This document shows, one piece after another, positions 16,678-27,252 of a stretch of 64,000 bases of DNA. Source of the DNA: Streptomyces erythrochromogenes (lineage in GTDB: Bacteria; Actinomycetota; Actinomycetes; Streptomycetales; Streptomycetaceae). Position 1 is the stretch's first letter. Each line of letters begins with the position of its first letter. The translations under genes were made by a program, and so were the position numbers. The stretch spans positions 6,917,501-6,981,500 of the forward strand of contig NZ_CP108036.1 in NCBI RefSeq assembly GCF_036170895.1. The letters are read 5' to 3'. The notes beneath the pieces were generated by a model that was not told the DNA's origin, did no database searches, and saw nothing but the letters and a program-made list of their open reading frames with translations.

Positions 16678-18744
16678 TCAGCTGCTGTAGACGCCGACCT
16701 CGTGGAGCGAGTAGCCCCACTTGGTGCCGCGCTGCACCCCGTGGACGCGAACGTAGCGGGCCGTGGTGCCGGTGAACAGGGCCGTGTCCAGACCGCCGTC
16801 ACCGGCGGTGGTGGACCACGCGGACTGCCAGTTGGCGCCGTCGCCCGACAGCTCGATGCGGTAGGCCTGCCCGTGCGCCCGCTCCCAGTCGAGGGTGACG
16901 CGCTTGACCAGGTTGGCCGCGCCGAGGTCGACCTGGATCCACTGGTCGTCGCTCCAGTCGCTCGCCCAGCGGGTGCCCGTGTTCCCGTCCACGGCCCGGG
17001 ACGGGGCGTAGCTGGTGAACGGGTTCCACTCGGAGGAGCTGGCCGTGGCGGACGCGCCCGCGGCGAGGTTCACCCCGGCCTTGTGCTTCTCGGACGAGCC
17101 CCAGGTGGTGAGGTAGGACTCGGCGCCGCGGAAGAGGTCGTCGACCACGTCCTGGCCGCCGACGATCCTCAGGTCCTCGATCCAGTCCGGGACCAGGCCG
17201 TAGTGCGAGGCGCCGTCGGTGTTGAGGTCCCAGGTGCGCTGCCCGGTGGTCTGCTTGTCGATGACGGAGCCGCCGTCGGTGCTGCGGAACGGGTAGCGGA
17301 CCGGATTCGGGGTGTCGGCCCCGCGGGGGCCGGGCCAACCGCCGACGCCGTTCATGTCGGTGCCGTAGCCGTAGCCGACGTTGTACTTGTCGCGCAGGGC
17401 GTTCTTGGCCTTGGCCTCGGCGCTGAAGCCCTCGGCCCCGCCCATGTACTGGGCGACGAACCCGCCGAGCTTGTAGAGCCGCTCGGTCCAGTTGTCGTCC
17501 ATCCAGCTGTGCGAGGAGATGATGCCCGGGTAGGACTCGGACTCCAGGATGTCGAAGGCCCGGCCGGCGGCCTTGACGCTCATGTGGTCGATCTCCAGCA
17601 TCATCTTGCGTTTCATCATCCCGCGCACCGCGTACTCGCCGAGATCGGTCAGACCTCGGGTGTTGCACTGCGCGTCCGCCGCGTACGAGGGCACGGACAC
17701 CCCTGCCGGGAGCTCCTTCTGGGCCGCGGGTGCGGCCGCGAGCCCGATGGGGTTGTCGTGCTGCGGGCCGGTGCACTTCTCGGTCTTCCAGAAGGTGCCG
17801 GTCGACAGGAACTGGCCCACGTTGATCGCGGTGCCGAGCGCGCCCTGGTCGAAGCGGACCCCGCACAGGGCGTTGTCGAACTTGTGGCAGAGGAACATGC
17901 TCCGCACGCCGAGCTTGTGCAGCTCGTCGAGGCCCCGGTCGATGTCCTCCTTGCTGCACTGCGCGAAGTCCAGGATCTGCTTGCAGCCGAAGGGCTCGGA
18001 GGTCTCGACCCCGAGGACGACCGCCAGCTTGCCCTGTTTGACGACCTCGCGGGCCTGGGCGGAGTCGGTGACGATCCGGAACCAGCCCTTTCCGGGGCCG
18101 CCGTACATCTTGTCGATGTAGGCCTGCATGTCGTAGGTCTTCTGCGCTTCGAGCCGGATGGCCGTCATCTCGTCACAGCTGCGGTCCTTGAAGAAGTAGA
18201 CCGAGCAGATCACGCCGTTGGTGACGAGGTCGTTGACGAGCACGCGCTGGCCGCCGCGCCAGGCCCGTTCGACCCACGCGTAGTAGTTCTGCTGGTGGGT
18301 GAGCGAGTCGTGGGCGGGCCAGTCCTTGAAGGTCGGCCAGCCGTTGGGGTCGTGCTTGCCGTCGCCGCCCTTGGTGATGAAGTCGAAGATCGCCAGGGTG
18401 CCGTCGGGGTAGTGCTCGGGACAGTCCTTGAGGGCGTCGGCCACGCCCATGTCGGAGAAGGGCTTGCCGCAGATGAGGCGCCCGCCGAAGCCCTCGTTGG
18501 ACATCAGGTGGTCATGCGCGTCGACGAATCCGCGGACCCGTCCCTGGGCGTCGGTGCCCTTGAAGGGCTCGCCGGTGACGTTGATCTCGGAGTCGGGTGC
18601 GGGCCGCGCCACCGGATTCCACCAGCCGGGGTTGTCGGCGGCGGAGCTGGGCACGGGGCCGAGCACCATCGCCACCACGGCGAGGAGCAATGACAGGACC
18701 GCGATCGGACTGCGCCTGGGGTGTTCGTGTCGGGAAATGGTCAT
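16678..18744 (-). CDS. secreted membrane-dipeptidase/amidohydrolase-like protein with C-terminal F5/8C (discoidin) domain
   Basis: The 688-residue protein starts at ATG 18744, or at the adjacent GTG 18747. A signal peptide covers about residues 1-36 (HPRRSPIAVLSLLLAVVAMVLGPVPSSAA). The catalytic-type domain, about 70-530, begins with FVDAHDHLMSNEGFGG, an amidohydrolase-like HxDxH-type strand end, and contains MMLEIDHMSVKAA, IISSHSWMD and GYGTDMNGVGG, which line up with metal-site positions of M19 dipeptidases. The last 135 residues (LAAGASATASSSEWNPFTSYAPSRAVDGNTGTRWASDWSDDQWIQVDLG) are an F5/8 type C carbohydrate-binding module. It may act on cell-surface peptides or glycans. Several extra cysteines suggest disulfides outside the cell. 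Confidence 0.82.
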   Translation of the reverse strand: MTISRHEHPRRSPIAVLSLLLAVVAMVLGPVPSSAADNPGWWNPVARPAPDSEINVTGEPFKGTDAQGRVRGFVDAHDHLMSNEGFGGRLICGKPFSDMGVADALKDCPEHYPDGTLAIFDFITKGGDGKHDPNGWPTFKDWPAHDSLTHQQNYYAWVERAWRGGQRVLVNDLVTNGVICSVYFFKDRSCDEMTAIRLEAQKTYDMQAYIDKMYGGPGKGWFRIVTDSAQAREVVKQGKLAVVLGVETSEPFGCKQILDFAQCSKEDIDRGLDELHKLGVRSMFLCHKFDNALCGVRFDQGALGTAINVGQFLSTGTFWKTEKCTGPQHDNPIGLAAAPAAQKELPAGVSVPSYAADAQCNTRGLTDLGEYAVRGMMKRKMMLEIDHMSVKAAGRAFDILESESYPGIISSHSWMDDNWTERLYKLGGFVAQYMGGAEGFSAEAKAKNALRDKYNVGYGYGTDMNGVGGWPGPRGADTPNPVRYPFRSTDGGSVIDKQTTGQRTWDLNTDGASHYGLVPDWIEDLRIVGGQDVVDDLFRGAESYLTTWGSSEKHKAGVNLAAGASATASSSEWNPFTSYAPSRAVDGNTGTRWASDWSDDQWIQVDLGAANLVKRVTLDWERAHGQAYRIELSGDGANWQSAWSTTAGDGGLDTALFTGTTARYVRVHGVQRGTKWGYSLHEVGVYSS

Positions 18745-18988
18745 CACTCACGTCTTCGGTCAGCGGATGCGCGGTGGAGGAGCCGGATCCGTTCGGGGAC
18801 GCGACGGCCACAGGGAGACACTGATTTGTCATGAACCCGCAAACGGTGGGTCGAGAATCGCCACTGGCGCCGACGGAGTCAAGAGTCCGGGACAGATGAC
18901 CTGATGATTCGTCAGGCGCTCCGATCGCGAGATCCGGCACGGACGGCGGGTCCGGCGTGGCCGGGAGGCGGGAGGTGCGGGGACGGCC

Positions 18989-18994
18989 TACCGT
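18989..18994 (+). promoter_or_regulatory. -10 box TACCGT of a probable leaderless promoter
   Basis: TACCGT ends 7 nt before the ATG at 19002, so transcription would start at or next to the start codon. No good -35 hexamer was seen. Confidence 0.45.
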
Positions 18995-19001
18995 CGGGGG
19001 T

Positions 19002-19286
19002 ATGAGCGCGATGGCCGTGGTGTACGAGGTGGAGGACCCGGTGGCGGCGCACGCCGGCGGGCCCGCGGACGCCGGCGGCGAGGTGGTCGTCGTACGCGTG
19101 CACGCGGCGCCCACGGCCCCCGGGATGCCCGGTGTCCCCGGTCCGCGGACCTTCTGCGGCAGGGACACCTTCGCGATGCGGGCCGCCCCGCAGCGGCCCG
19201 CGGGGCAGCCCGGCCCGACGTGGTACGAGGCCGGGTACGCGGACCGGGTCTGCCCCGCCTGCGACGACGTGGTGGGCACCGGCTGA
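19002..19286 (+). CDS. small hypothetical protein with paired cysteines
   Basis: The 94-residue protein starts at ATG 19002, immediately after a -10-like TACCGT, which suggests a leaderless message. I do not recognise a family. The visible features are a valine/alanine-rich first half (EVVVVRVHAAPT), then FCGRDTF and a C-terminal CPACDDV. The three cysteines could bind a metal ion. The C-terminal WYEAGYADRVCPAC segment gives it a protein-like character rather than random GC-rich translation. It converges on the serine hydrolase gene. Confidence 0.6.
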   Translation: MSAMAVVYEVEDPVAAHAGGPADAGGEVVVVRVHAAPTAPGMPGVPGPRTFCGRDTFAMRAAPQRPAGQPGPTWYEAGYADRVCPACDDVVGTG

Positions 19287-19327
19287 GGCGCCCCGGCGGC
19301 GGCCGTCCGGCCGGGTGTCAGCGGGCG

Positions 19328-20635
<1,308 letters not shown>

Positions 20636-20679
20636 TCATCGGGCAAGGACGGCGGTGGCGTGAGCCGCAACGCGCCGTT

Positions 20680-22308
20680 CTAAGAGGGTAGTTCCAGCAG
20701 CCGGAGGGCCTCCTGGCGCATGTCCACCTTGCGGACCTTCCCGGTGACGGTCATGGGGAACTCCTCCACGACGTGCACGTAGCGCGGGATCTTGAAGTGG
20801 GCCAGCCGGCCCGCGCAGTACGCGCGGACGGCGTCCGCGGTCAGCGGTTCGGCCCCCTCGCGCATCCGCACCCACGCCATCAGCTCCTCCCCGTACTTGG
20901 GGTCGGGCACCCCGATGACCTGGACGTCGAGGACGTCCGGGTGGGTGTGGAGGAACTCCTCGATCTCCCGCGGGTAGAGGTTCTCCCCGCCGCGGATCAC
21001 CATGTCCTTGATCCGGCCGGTGATGCTCAGGTACCCGTCGTCGTCCATGACGGCCAGGTCGCCCGTGTGCATCCAGCGGGCCGCGTCGACGGCCTCCGCG
21101 GTGCGTTCCGGTTCCTCCCAGTAGCCGAGCATCACCGAGTAGCCGCGGGTGCACAGTTCTCCCGGCTCGCCGCGGGGCACGGTCCGCCCGGTCCGCGGAT
21201 CGACCACCTTCACCTCCAGGTGCGGCCCGACGCGGCCGACGGTGGACACCCGGCGCTCGACCGAGTCGTCGGCGCGGGTCTGCGTCGACACGGGCGAGGT
21301 CTCCGTCATCCCGTAGCAGATGGACACCTCGGTCATGCCCATCCGCTCGATGACCTCCCGCATGACCTCGACCGGGCAGGGCGAGCCCGCCATGATCCCG
21401 GTGCGCAGGCTGGACAGGTCGTACGCGTCGAAGCCGGGCTCCGCCAGCTCGGCGATGAACATCGTGGGGACGCCGTAGAGGGAGGTGCACCTCTCCGACT
21501 CCACCGCCGCCAGGGTGGCCACCGGATCGAAGGACGGCGCGGGGATCACCATGGCCGCACCGTGGCTGGTGCAGGCGAGGTTGCCCATGACCATGCCGAA
21601 GCAGTGGTAGAAGGCGACCGGGATGCATACCCGGTCCTGCTCGGTGTAGTGGCACAGCTCGCCCACGAAGAAGCCGTTGTTGAGGATGTTGTGGTGCGAG
21701 AGGGTCGCGCCCTTGGGGAACCCGGTGGTCCCGGAGGTGTACTGGATGTTGACGGCGTCGTCGGGGCTGAGCGCGGCCTGTGCCCGGGCCAGGTCGGCCG
21801 GGTCGCCCTGGCGGCCTCGCTCCAGCAGGGAGTTCCACACGGGGCCGCCGAGCAGGGCCACGAACTCCAGGGCCGGACATCGCGGGCGCACCTCATCGAT
21901 CATGGCGGCGTAGTCGGAGGTCTTGAAGCGGTCCGCGGCGGCCAGCAGCCGGATGCCGGACTGCCGCAGCACGTACTCCAGTTCGTGGGAGCGGTAGGCG
22001 GGGTTCACCGTGACGAGGACCGCCCCGATCCTGGCCGTGGCGTACTGCACCAGCGTCCACTCCGCGCGGTTGGGGGCCCAGATCCCGACGCGGTCGCCCT
22101 TCACGATGCCCAGGTCCAGGAGCCCGAGCGCGAGGGCGTCGACATCGGATGCCAGCTCCGCGTACGTCCAGCGGCGGCCGGCGGCCACGTCGATGAGGGC
22201 GTCGCGGTCGGGGAACCTGCGCACCGTCCGGTCCAGGTTCTCGCCGATGGTGTCACCGAGCAGCGGCACTTCGCCGACCCCGGACGCGTAACTCGATGCG
22301 GCAGACAC
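20680..22308 (-). CDS. AMP-forming acyl-CoA synthetase (fatty-acyl-CoA synthase family)
   Basis: The 542-residue protein starts at the GTG at 22308 behind AGGAGG. The ANL-superfamily motifs are complete: phosphate loop [16 protein letters not shown] at about 180, YGMTETSP at about 320, [36 protein letters not shown] at about 420-455, and the catalytic lysine in [13 protein letters not shown] at about 525. The overall pattern ([18 protein letters not shown], then the C-terminal [17 protein letters not shown]) matches medium/long-chain fatty-acyl-CoA ligases of the FadD group. It activates a carboxylic acid with ATP and CoA for beta-oxidation or lipid use. No partner genes lie beside it. Confidence 0.93.
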   Translation of the reverse strand: MSAASSYASGVGEVPLLGDTIGENLDRTVRRFPDRDALIDVAAGRRWTYAELASDVDALALGLLDLGIVKGDRVGIWAPNRAEWTLVQYATARIGAVLVTVNPAYRSHELEYVLRQSGIRLLAAADRFKTSDYAAMIDEVRPRCPALEFVALLGGPVWNSLLERGRQGDPADLARAQAALSPDDAVNIQYTSGTTGFPKGATLSHHNILNNGFFVGELCHYTEQDRVCIPVAFYHCFGMVMGNLACTSHGAAMVIPAPSFDPVATLAAVESERCTSLYGVPTMFIAELAEPGFDAYDLSSLRTGIMAGSPCPVEVMREVIERMGMTEVSICYGMTETSPVSTQTRADDSVERRVSTVGRVGPHLEVKVVDPRTGRTVPRGEPGELCTRGYSVMLGYWEEPERTAEAVDAARWMHTGDLAVMDDDGYLSITGRIKDMVIRGGENLYPREIEEFLHTHPDVLDVQVIGVPDPKYGEELMAWVRMREGAEPLTADAVRAYCAGRLAHFKIPRYVHVVEEFPMTVTGKVRKVDMRQEALRLLELPS

Positions 22309-22406
22309 AAGGACCTCCTGGAGGGGCGGACCGACGGACCGGCGGGCCGGCAGGGGCCGGCAGAACCGCCGGACACGCGGGCGATCTGGGGCGATGGAGC
22401 CTGAAA

Positions 22407-22412
22407 TATACT
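22407..22412 (+). promoter_or_regulatory. -10 box TATACT of a probable leaderless promoter
   Basis: TATACT, close to the consensus TATAAT, ends 6 nt before the GTG at 22419. No Shine-Dalgarno sequence fits in between, so the message probably begins at the start codon. Confidence 0.55.
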
Positions 22413-22418
22413 GACGGG

Positions 22419-22775
22419 GTGACTGAGAACCCCTTGCCAGCCTGCCCCGAGTGCGCGGGTGCCTACGCCTACGAAATGGGCTCGCTGCTGATCTGCCCCG
22501 AGTGCGGGCACGAGTGGCCGCCGACCTCCGCCGGACCGGGGGAGACCCCCGAGGAGCGGGTGATCAAGGACGCCGTCGGCAACGTGCTGGCCGACGGCGA
22601 CACCGTGACGGTCGTCAAGGGGCTGAAGGTCAAGGGCAGTCCGACCGGCATCAAGGCGGGCACCAAGGTGCGCAACATCCGCCTCGTCGAGGGCGTGGAC
22701 GGCCACGACATCGACTGCAGGATCGAGGGGTTCGGGCAGATGCAGCTCAAGTCCAGCGTGGTCCGCAAGGTCTGA
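22419..22775 (+). CDS. yjdM: zinc-ribbon protein YjdM (PhnA homologue)
   Basis: The 118-residue protein starts at GTG 22419. The N-terminal zinc ribbon has two CPxC knuckles ([27 protein letters not shown]). The C-terminal SH3-like domain reads [27 protein letters not shown], then [24 protein letters not shown] and [11 protein letters not shown], which are diagnostic of YjdM/PhnA. Despite the historical phn name, the family is not established as part of phosphonate breakdown, and its function remains unclear. It is a stand-alone gene with its own leaderless-type promoter and a strong terminator. Confidence 0.95.
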   Translation: MTENPLPACPECAGAYAYEMGSLLICPECGHEWPPTSAGPGETPEERVIKDAVGNVLADGDTVTVVKGLKVKGSPTGIKAGTKVRNIRLVEGVDGHDIDCRIEGFGQMQLKSSVVRKV

Positions 22776-22813
22776 GGGACCCGAGGGGGACCCGAAGGGT
22801 CCGAGGGGAAACG

Positions 22814-22852
22814 GAAGGCGCCTGCCCGGGGAGAGCCCGGGCAGGCGCCTTC
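22814..22852 (+). terminator. 17-bp hairpin terminator
   Basis: 22814-22830 (GAAGGCGCCTGCCCGGG) and 22836-22852 are perfect complements around a GAGAG loop, between the convergent yjdM and afsA-like genes. It can serve both strands. Confidence 0.85.
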
Positions 22853-22895
22853 GTCGTGCGCGTGGGGGGTGTGGTGCGGCCCTCCTGGGGGAAGG

Positions 22896-23876
22896 TCAGG
22901 GCGCGGAGAAGAGCCGCTGGGGCGCGGGCGCCATGGTGGTGATCGCCGCCGTGGCCGTGAAGACCTCCTCGCCGTTCTGCCGGGCCACGACCCGCACGGG
23001 AAGCCGCCGGCCGTCCGGTGCCGCCGTACGGTCGGGGAGCGCGGTCGTCTCGATCCAGCAGGGCGCGTTCAGCTCCGCGTAGCGGAAGAACCGCATCTCC
23101 ATGTCGGTCAGGACACCGCGGCGGGGGAAGGCGGAGGCGTACGCGGCCTGGCGCACGGCCTCCAGCAACAGCATGCCCGGGGCGTGGTCGACGGGGTGGT
23201 CGAAGAGGATCGGGTGGTTGATGTCGGCCCGCAGCTGCGCGCGGTGCGTGGAGCTGGTCGGGGAGAGGACCACGTCGTGGAAGCGGTCGCGGCACACCCG
23301 CCGGGGCGTCATCGGCGGCGGGAGCGGGATGACGCGGGAGGTCACCTGGTCGAGGTCGCCGTTCCCGCCGCGCAGGCGCTGGTAGACGGCTTCGGGCTGG
23401 TTGGTGAAACCGGCCTCGGCGGTGCTCAGGAACTCCCCGTCGCGGGTGGCGGTGACGTGCATGGTCAGGCGTGCGAGCCGGCGTCCCCGGCGGGCGATGC
23501 CCGAGCAGCGGATGTGGAGCATGATGTCGGCGGGTCTCGAACCGACCGCGAGCGCGGCGGGGTTGACCGAGTAGCTGAACGTGTCCCAGATCTGGCGGTG
23601 GCCGAAGGGCACCTCGTACGCCACGTGGCTGAGCAGCGGGATGGCCTGGCGGACGGATTCGGCCAGGAGGAGCGGGTCGTGGTGGCCCGCGTCGGGCGAG
23701 TAGAAGCTGTGGGCGCGGGGCCACTGGGCGGTGACGACGTACTCGTCGGGAGCGACGGAACGCCATCCGGTGAGCAGGACCTCGGAGTGCGCGCTCTTGT
23801 GCACGTACTCCCGCGGTAAGGCGCTGCTGAGCGAGGCGGTTGCGGGCGAAGTGGAGTGAGTGGCTGAGACGGTCAT
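22896..23876 (-). CDS. AfsA/ScbA-type gamma-butyrolactone synthase
   Basis: The 326-residue protein starts at ATG 23876 behind AGGGGGG. It contains the two tandem hot-dog-like AfsA repeats. The first has HKSAHSEVLLTGW, then HHDPLLLAESVRQA and DTFSYSVN. The second has FHDVVLSP, then HPILFDHPVDHAPGMLLLEAVRQAAYAS. The DHxxDHxPGMxLLEAxRQA string is the family signature. AfsA enzymes join a beta-keto acyl group to dihydroxyacetone phosphate, the first step to A-factor-type hormones. It is divergent from a ScbR-like receptor gene with an ARE-type palindrome between them, the canonical layout for a self-controlled signalling pair. Confidence 0.95.
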   Translation of the reverse strand: MTVSATHSTSPATASLSSALPREYVHKSAHSEVLLTGWRSVAPDEYVVTAQWPRAHSFYSPDAGHHDPLLLAESVRQAIPLLSHVAYEVPFGHRQIWDTFSYSVNPAALAVGSRPADIMLHIRCSGIARRGRRLARLTMHVTATRDGEFLSTAEAGFTNQPEAVYQRLRGGNGDLDQVTSRVIPLPPPMTPRRVCRDRFHDVVLSPTSSTHRAQLRADINHPILFDHPVDHAPGMLLLEAVRQAAYASAFPRRGVLTDMEMRFFRYAELNAPCWIETTALPDRTAAPDGRRLPVRVVARQNGEEVFTATAAITTMAPAPQRLFSAP

Positions 23877-23937
23877 TGGTTGAGCCCCCCTGGAACGTCG
23901 GACATGAGCTGGTGCTTGTTCGGCGCTGGGTCCTAAA

Positions 23938-23959
23938 ATAAAGGATGTTCGTTTTTTTT
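23938..23959. promoter_or_regulatory. ARE-type operator (gamma-butyrolactone receptor site) in afsA/receptor intergenic region
   Basis: The 22-bp site has left half ATAAAGGATG, spacer TT and right half CGTTTTTTTT. It follows the ARE pattern (A-rich half ending near CG, two-base spacer, CG followed by a T-rich half). It lies 21 bp upstream of the receptor start and 62 bp upstream of the afsA-like start. Right half, spacer and most of the left half match the second site at 28605-28626. Confidence 0.7.
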
Positions 23960-23979
23960 GTCGAGAAGGTTAGGTGCAC

Positions 23980-24627
23980 ATGTCAGAACGGAAGCAGCAA
24001 CGAGCCCCGCAACTAAGGGCAGTTCAGACCAAGGCGGCCATCCTGCGCGCCGCCGCGGAGGTTTTCGACGAGTTCGGCTTCAGCGGAGCCAGCATCAGCA
24101 AGATCATGAAGCGGGCGGACGTCACGCAGGGCGGGATGTACTTCCACTTCAGCTCGAAGGAGGAGCTCGCCTACGCCGTGATGGTCGGTCAGGGCGAGGG
24201 CCTGGAGTTCCCCGCGGGCGAGGACGGCCTCCAGCGCCTGGTGGACATCACGCTCTACCTCGCGGAGCAGCTACGGCACAATCCGGTGCTCCGCGCCGGC
24301 GTACGACTGGCCGTGGAACAGGGCGAGTTCGGCCTGCGCGACGACGTCGCCTACCAGGCCTGGGTCCTCGAGTTCCGCCAGCAGCTGCGCTTCGCCCGGG
24401 CCAAGGGCGAGCTCCAGCCGGACGTCGACGACCACGAACTGGCCTGGGTTCTGGTCAGCTCCTTCACCGGCGCACAGCTCTTCTCCCAGGTCTCCACCGG
24501 CCGGGCCGACCTGCCGCAGCGCATCGCCTCGCTCTGGCGCTACCTGCTGCCCGCCGTCGCCACCGAGGACACCCGCAAGGGCCTGCGCCTGACGCTGGAG
24601 GCGGCCGGGCCGGAGCAGCAGGGGTGA
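23980..24627 (+). CDS. ScbR/ArpA-like gamma-butyrolactone receptor, TetR family
   Basis: The 215-residue protein starts at ATG 23980 (or GTG 23974) with GAAGG upstream. The helix-turn-helix reads QTKAAILRAAAEVFDEFGFSGASISKIMKRADVTQGGMYFHFSSKEELAYAVM, close to ArpA/ScbR sequences. The C-terminal half (RAGVRLAVEQGEFGLRD..YQAWVLEFRQQL..AKGELQPDVDDHELAWVLVSSFTGAQLFSQV) retains the family pattern including the ligand-pocket tryptophan region. It should repress from the palindrome just upstream and be released by the butyrolactone. Its stop codon overlaps the next gene's start (GTGA). Confidence 0.94.
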   Translation: MSERKQQRAPQLRAVQTKAAILRAAAEVFDEFGFSGASISKIMKRADVTQGGMYFHFSSKEELAYAVMVGQGEGLEFPAGEDGLQRLVDITLYLAEQLRHNPVLRAGVRLAVEQGEFGLRDDVAYQAWVLEFRQQLRFARAKGELQPDVDDHELAWVLVSSFTGAQLFSQVSTGRADLPQRIASLWRYLLPAVATEDTRKGLRLTLEAAGPEQQG

Positions 24628-25583
24628 CCGGCCGTCAGGTCGTCGTGACCGGGGCTACGGGATTCGTCGGATCCGCGGTACTGCGCCACCTGGCCGAGCG
24701 GTACCCGCAGGTCGTGCCGCGCCTGGTGTCCCGTACGCCGGCCCCCGCCGCCGGGGCGGGCGCCGCACACCGGGTGGGCGCGGACCTGGCGGACCCGGCC
24801 TCCCTGCGCGGGGTGTGCGAAGGCGCCGACGTCCTGCTCTCGCTGGCCTCCTACGTCGGACCGGACGCCGGCCGCTGCGAGGCGGTCAACTCCGCCGGAA
24901 CCGAAGCCCTGATGGCGGAGGCGCGGCGCGCGGGCGTGCGGCGCATCGTCCACCTGTCGACGTGCGCCGTCTACGGTCCGGGACCGCACCGCGGAGCGGA
25001 AGCGGGGGAGTTGACGCCCGCCCCGGTCTCGCCGGCCAGCGTGAGCCGGCTGGCGGGGGAGGCGTCCGTGCTCGCCGCGGGGGGCCTGGTGCTGCGCGCC
25101 GGGCTGGTGCTGGGCAGGGGCGACCGATGGGTCGTACCGGCCCTCGCCGATGCCTTCCGGCGGGTGCCGGCGCAGTGGGACGGGGGAGCCGGGCTGGCCT
25201 CCTTCGTCGACGTCGACGACCTGGCGAGGCTCCTCGCGGCGTTCGCCCTCGGGAACGGCGCCGCGGCCGGGGCGACGGGCGTCCTGCACGCCCACCACCC
25301 GGAGCCGGTGCGCAACCGGGACCTCATGCACGCCCTGGCCGGACACGGGGTGCTGCCGGAGCGGCCCGCCGCCGACTGGCCCTGGAGCAGGTGCCTGGAG
25401 GCCCTGGCCGCCACCCCGGGCTGGGTGAGCGAGCGGCAGTTCACCCTGCTGGCGCGGGACCACTGGTACCGCGCGGACGCGGCGTGGCGGCTCGCCGGCA
25501 TCGATCCGGGACCCGGTCCGCTGGACCGGCTCGGCCGGGCGGCGCCCTGGTACCGGGAGAGGGGCGCCGTCACCCCGGGGTGA
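24624..25583 (+). CDS. NAD(P)-dependent epimerase/reductase linked to the butyrolactone pair
   Basis: The 319-residue protein starts at the GTG at 24624, overlapping the receptor stop by 4 nt, so it is translated from the same message. It is an extended SDR: nucleotide-binding VVVTGATGFVGSAVLRHLAERYP at the N-terminus, VLLSLASYVG, HLSTCAVYGPGP with the catalytic Ser/Tyr region at about 115, and SFVDVDDLARLLAAF later. In other Streptomyces GBL loci an oxidoreductase next to afsA takes part in hormone maturation or 6-keto reduction; that is the likely role here. Substrate specificity is inferred from position only. Confidence 0.88.
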   Translation: MTGRQVVVTGATGFVGSAVLRHLAERYPQVVPRLVSRTPAPAAGAGAAHRVGADLADPASLRGVCEGADVLLSLASYVGPDAGRCEAVNSAGTEALMAEARRAGVRRIVHLSTCAVYGPGPHRGAEAGELTPAPVSPASVSRLAGEASVLAAGGLVLRAGLVLGRGDRWVVPALADAFRRVPAQWDGGAGLASFVDVDDLARLLAAFALGNGAAAGATGVLHAHHPEPVRNRDLMHALAGHGVLPERPAADWPWSRCLEALAATPGWVSERQFTLLARDHWYRADAAWRLAGIDPGPGPLDRLGRAAPWYRERGAVTPG

Positions 25584-25646
25584 CGGAGATCTGCCAAAGC
25601 CTCAACGGGATGGGGGCGGACGGGCCGTGGCGGGGAAGGGGGCGGG

Positions 25647-25652
25647 TAGCGT
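25647..25652 (+). promoter_or_regulatory. -10 box TAGCGT upstream of manB
   Basis: TAGCGT fits TANNNT and would place the manB transcription start near 25659, leaving a leader of about 45 nt that carries the GGAGGAG ribosome site. No clear -35 is visible. Confidence 0.4.
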
Positions 25653-25703
25653 CCCGGACAGAGCCGGTCCTGGTCATCCCGAGAACCTTGTGGAGGAGTG
25701 GAA

Positions 25704-27074
25704 ATGCCCGCAGATCTTTCGAACATCGTCAAGGCGTATGACGTGCGTGGCGTTGTGCCGGACGAGTGGGACGAGTCGCTGGCGGAGCTGTTCGGTGGTG
25801 CTTTCGTCGAGGTCGTGGGTGGTTCGGCGATCGTGGTGGGGCATGACATGCGTCCTTCGTCGCCTGGTTTGTCGGCGGCGTTCGCGCGGGGTGCGGCGGC
25901 GCGTGGTGTGGATGTGACGTTGATCGGTCTGTGTTCGACGGACCAGCTGTATTACGCGTCGGGTTCGTCGGGTCTGCCGGGTGCGATGTTCACGGCGTCG
26001 CACAATCCTGCGCAGTACAACGGGATCAAGATGTGTCGTGCGGGTGCGGCTCCGGTGGGTCAGGACACGGGTCTGTCGCAGATCCGGTCGCTGGTGGAGG
26101 GGTGGCTGGAGGAGGGTGCCCCGGAGGTTGCGGCGGGGACGGTGCCGGGGAGGGTGACGGAGCAGGACTCTCTGAAGGGGTATGCGGAGCACCTGCGGTC
26201 TTTGGTGGATCTGGCGTCGATCCGTCCGTTGAAGGTGGTCGTGGACGCGGGCAACGGCATGGGCGGTCACACGGTGCCGACGGTGTTCGAGGGTCTGCCG
26301 CTGGATGTGACGCAGATGTACTTCGAGCTGGACGGGACGTTCCCGAACCACGAGGCGAATCCTCTCGATCCGAAGAACATCGTGGATCTGCAGGCGCGGG
26401 TGTTGGCGGAGGGCGCGGATCTGGGGATCGCGTTCGACGGTGATGCGGATCGCTGTTTCATCGTGGACGAGCGTGGTGTGGGTGTGTCGCCGTCGGCGAT
26501 CACGGCTCTGGTGGCGTCGCGTGAGCTGGCGCGTCACGGCGGGTCGGGCACGGTGATCCACAATCTGATCACTTCCTGGTCGGTGCCGGAGGTGGTGCGG
26601 GAGAACGGCGGTACGCCGGTTCGTACGCGGGTGGGTCATTCCTTCATCAAGGAGGAGATGGCGAGGACGGGTGCGATCTTCGGTGGTGAGCACTCGGCGC
26701 ACTACTACTTCAAGGACTTCTGGAACGCGGACACGGGGATGTTGGCGGCGTTGCACGTGCTGGCGGCTCTGGGTGGCCAGGAGGGTCCGCTGTCGGGGCT
26801 GGTGGCCTCGTACGACCGTTACGCGGGTTCGGGGGAGATCAACTCCACGGTGGCGGACCAGGCGGGCCGTCTGGCGGCGGTGAAGGAGGCGTTCGCCGGC
26901 CGTGAGGGTGTGGTGTTGGACGAGTTGGACGGTTTGACGGTGACGGGTGCGGACTGGTGGTTCAACGTCCGTGCGTCGAACACGGAGCCGTTGCTGCGTC
27001 TGAACGTCGAGGCCCGTGACGCGCAGACCCTCTCGCGTGTCCGTGACGAGGCCCTGGCCCTCATCCGCGGCTGA
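25704..27074 (+). CDS. manB: phosphomannomutase / phosphoglucomutase
   Basis: The 456-residue protein starts at ATG 25704 with GGAGGAG upstream. Alpha-D-phosphohexomutase motifs are complete: N-terminal NIVKAYDVRGVVP, phosphoserine loop GAMFTASHNPAQYNGIKM at about 100, Mg-binding GIAFDGDADRCFIVDE at about 245, sugar-recognition GGEHSAHYYFKDFW at about 330, and phosphate-binding VRASNTEPLLRLNVEA near the end. It interconverts hexose 6- and 1-phosphates and, with the galU gene 2.4 kb downstream, would feed UDP-glucose or GDP-mannose supply. Codon choice is odd: GGT, CGT, GTG and TTG are frequent through most of the gene, unlike its neighbours, and C-ending codons return only in the last 20 codons. 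Confidence 0.95.
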   Translation: MPADLSNIVKAYDVRGVVPDEWDESLAELFGGAFVEVVGGSAIVVGHDMRPSSPGLSAAFARGAAARGVDVTLIGLCSTDQLYYASGSSGLPGAMFTASHNPAQYNGIKMCRAGAAPVGQDTGLSQIRSLVEGWLEEGAPEVAAGTVPGRVTEQDSLKGYAEHLRSLVDLASIRPLKVVVDAGNGMGGHTVPTVFEGLPLDVTQMYFELDGTFPNHEANPLDPKNIVDLQARVLAEGADLGIAFDGDADRCFIVDERGVGVSPSAITALVASRELARHGGSGTVIHNLITSWSVPEVVRENGGTPVRTRVGHSFIKEEMARTGAIFGGEHSAHYYFKDFWNADTGMLAALHVLAALGGQEGPLSGLVASYDRYAGSGEINSTVADQAGRLAAVKEAFAGREGVVLDELDGLTVTGADWWFNVRASNTEPLLRLNVEARDAQTLSRVRDEALALIRG

Positions 27075-27086
27075 CGCACCGAAGCG

Positions 27087-27113
27087 GGGCCCGCGCTTTT
27101 CCGGCGCGGGCCC
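27087..27113 (+). terminator. manB terminator hairpin
   Basis: GGGCCCGCGC (27087-27096) pairs with GCGCGGGCCC (27104-27113) across a TTTTCCG loop, 13 bp after the manB stop. From here to 27252 I see nothing else supportable. Confidence 0.75.
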
Positions 27114-27252
27114 GCACATACTGTGGCGCCCCGGAGTGGCCAACCACACCAACACGTCGGTGTTCATCTACGAGGCCGACGCGTGCGCGGGTGCTCCGCG
27201 GGACCGGACACCGATGGAACCCGGGAAGGTGATCATCGGCGTTCCCCTCCTC

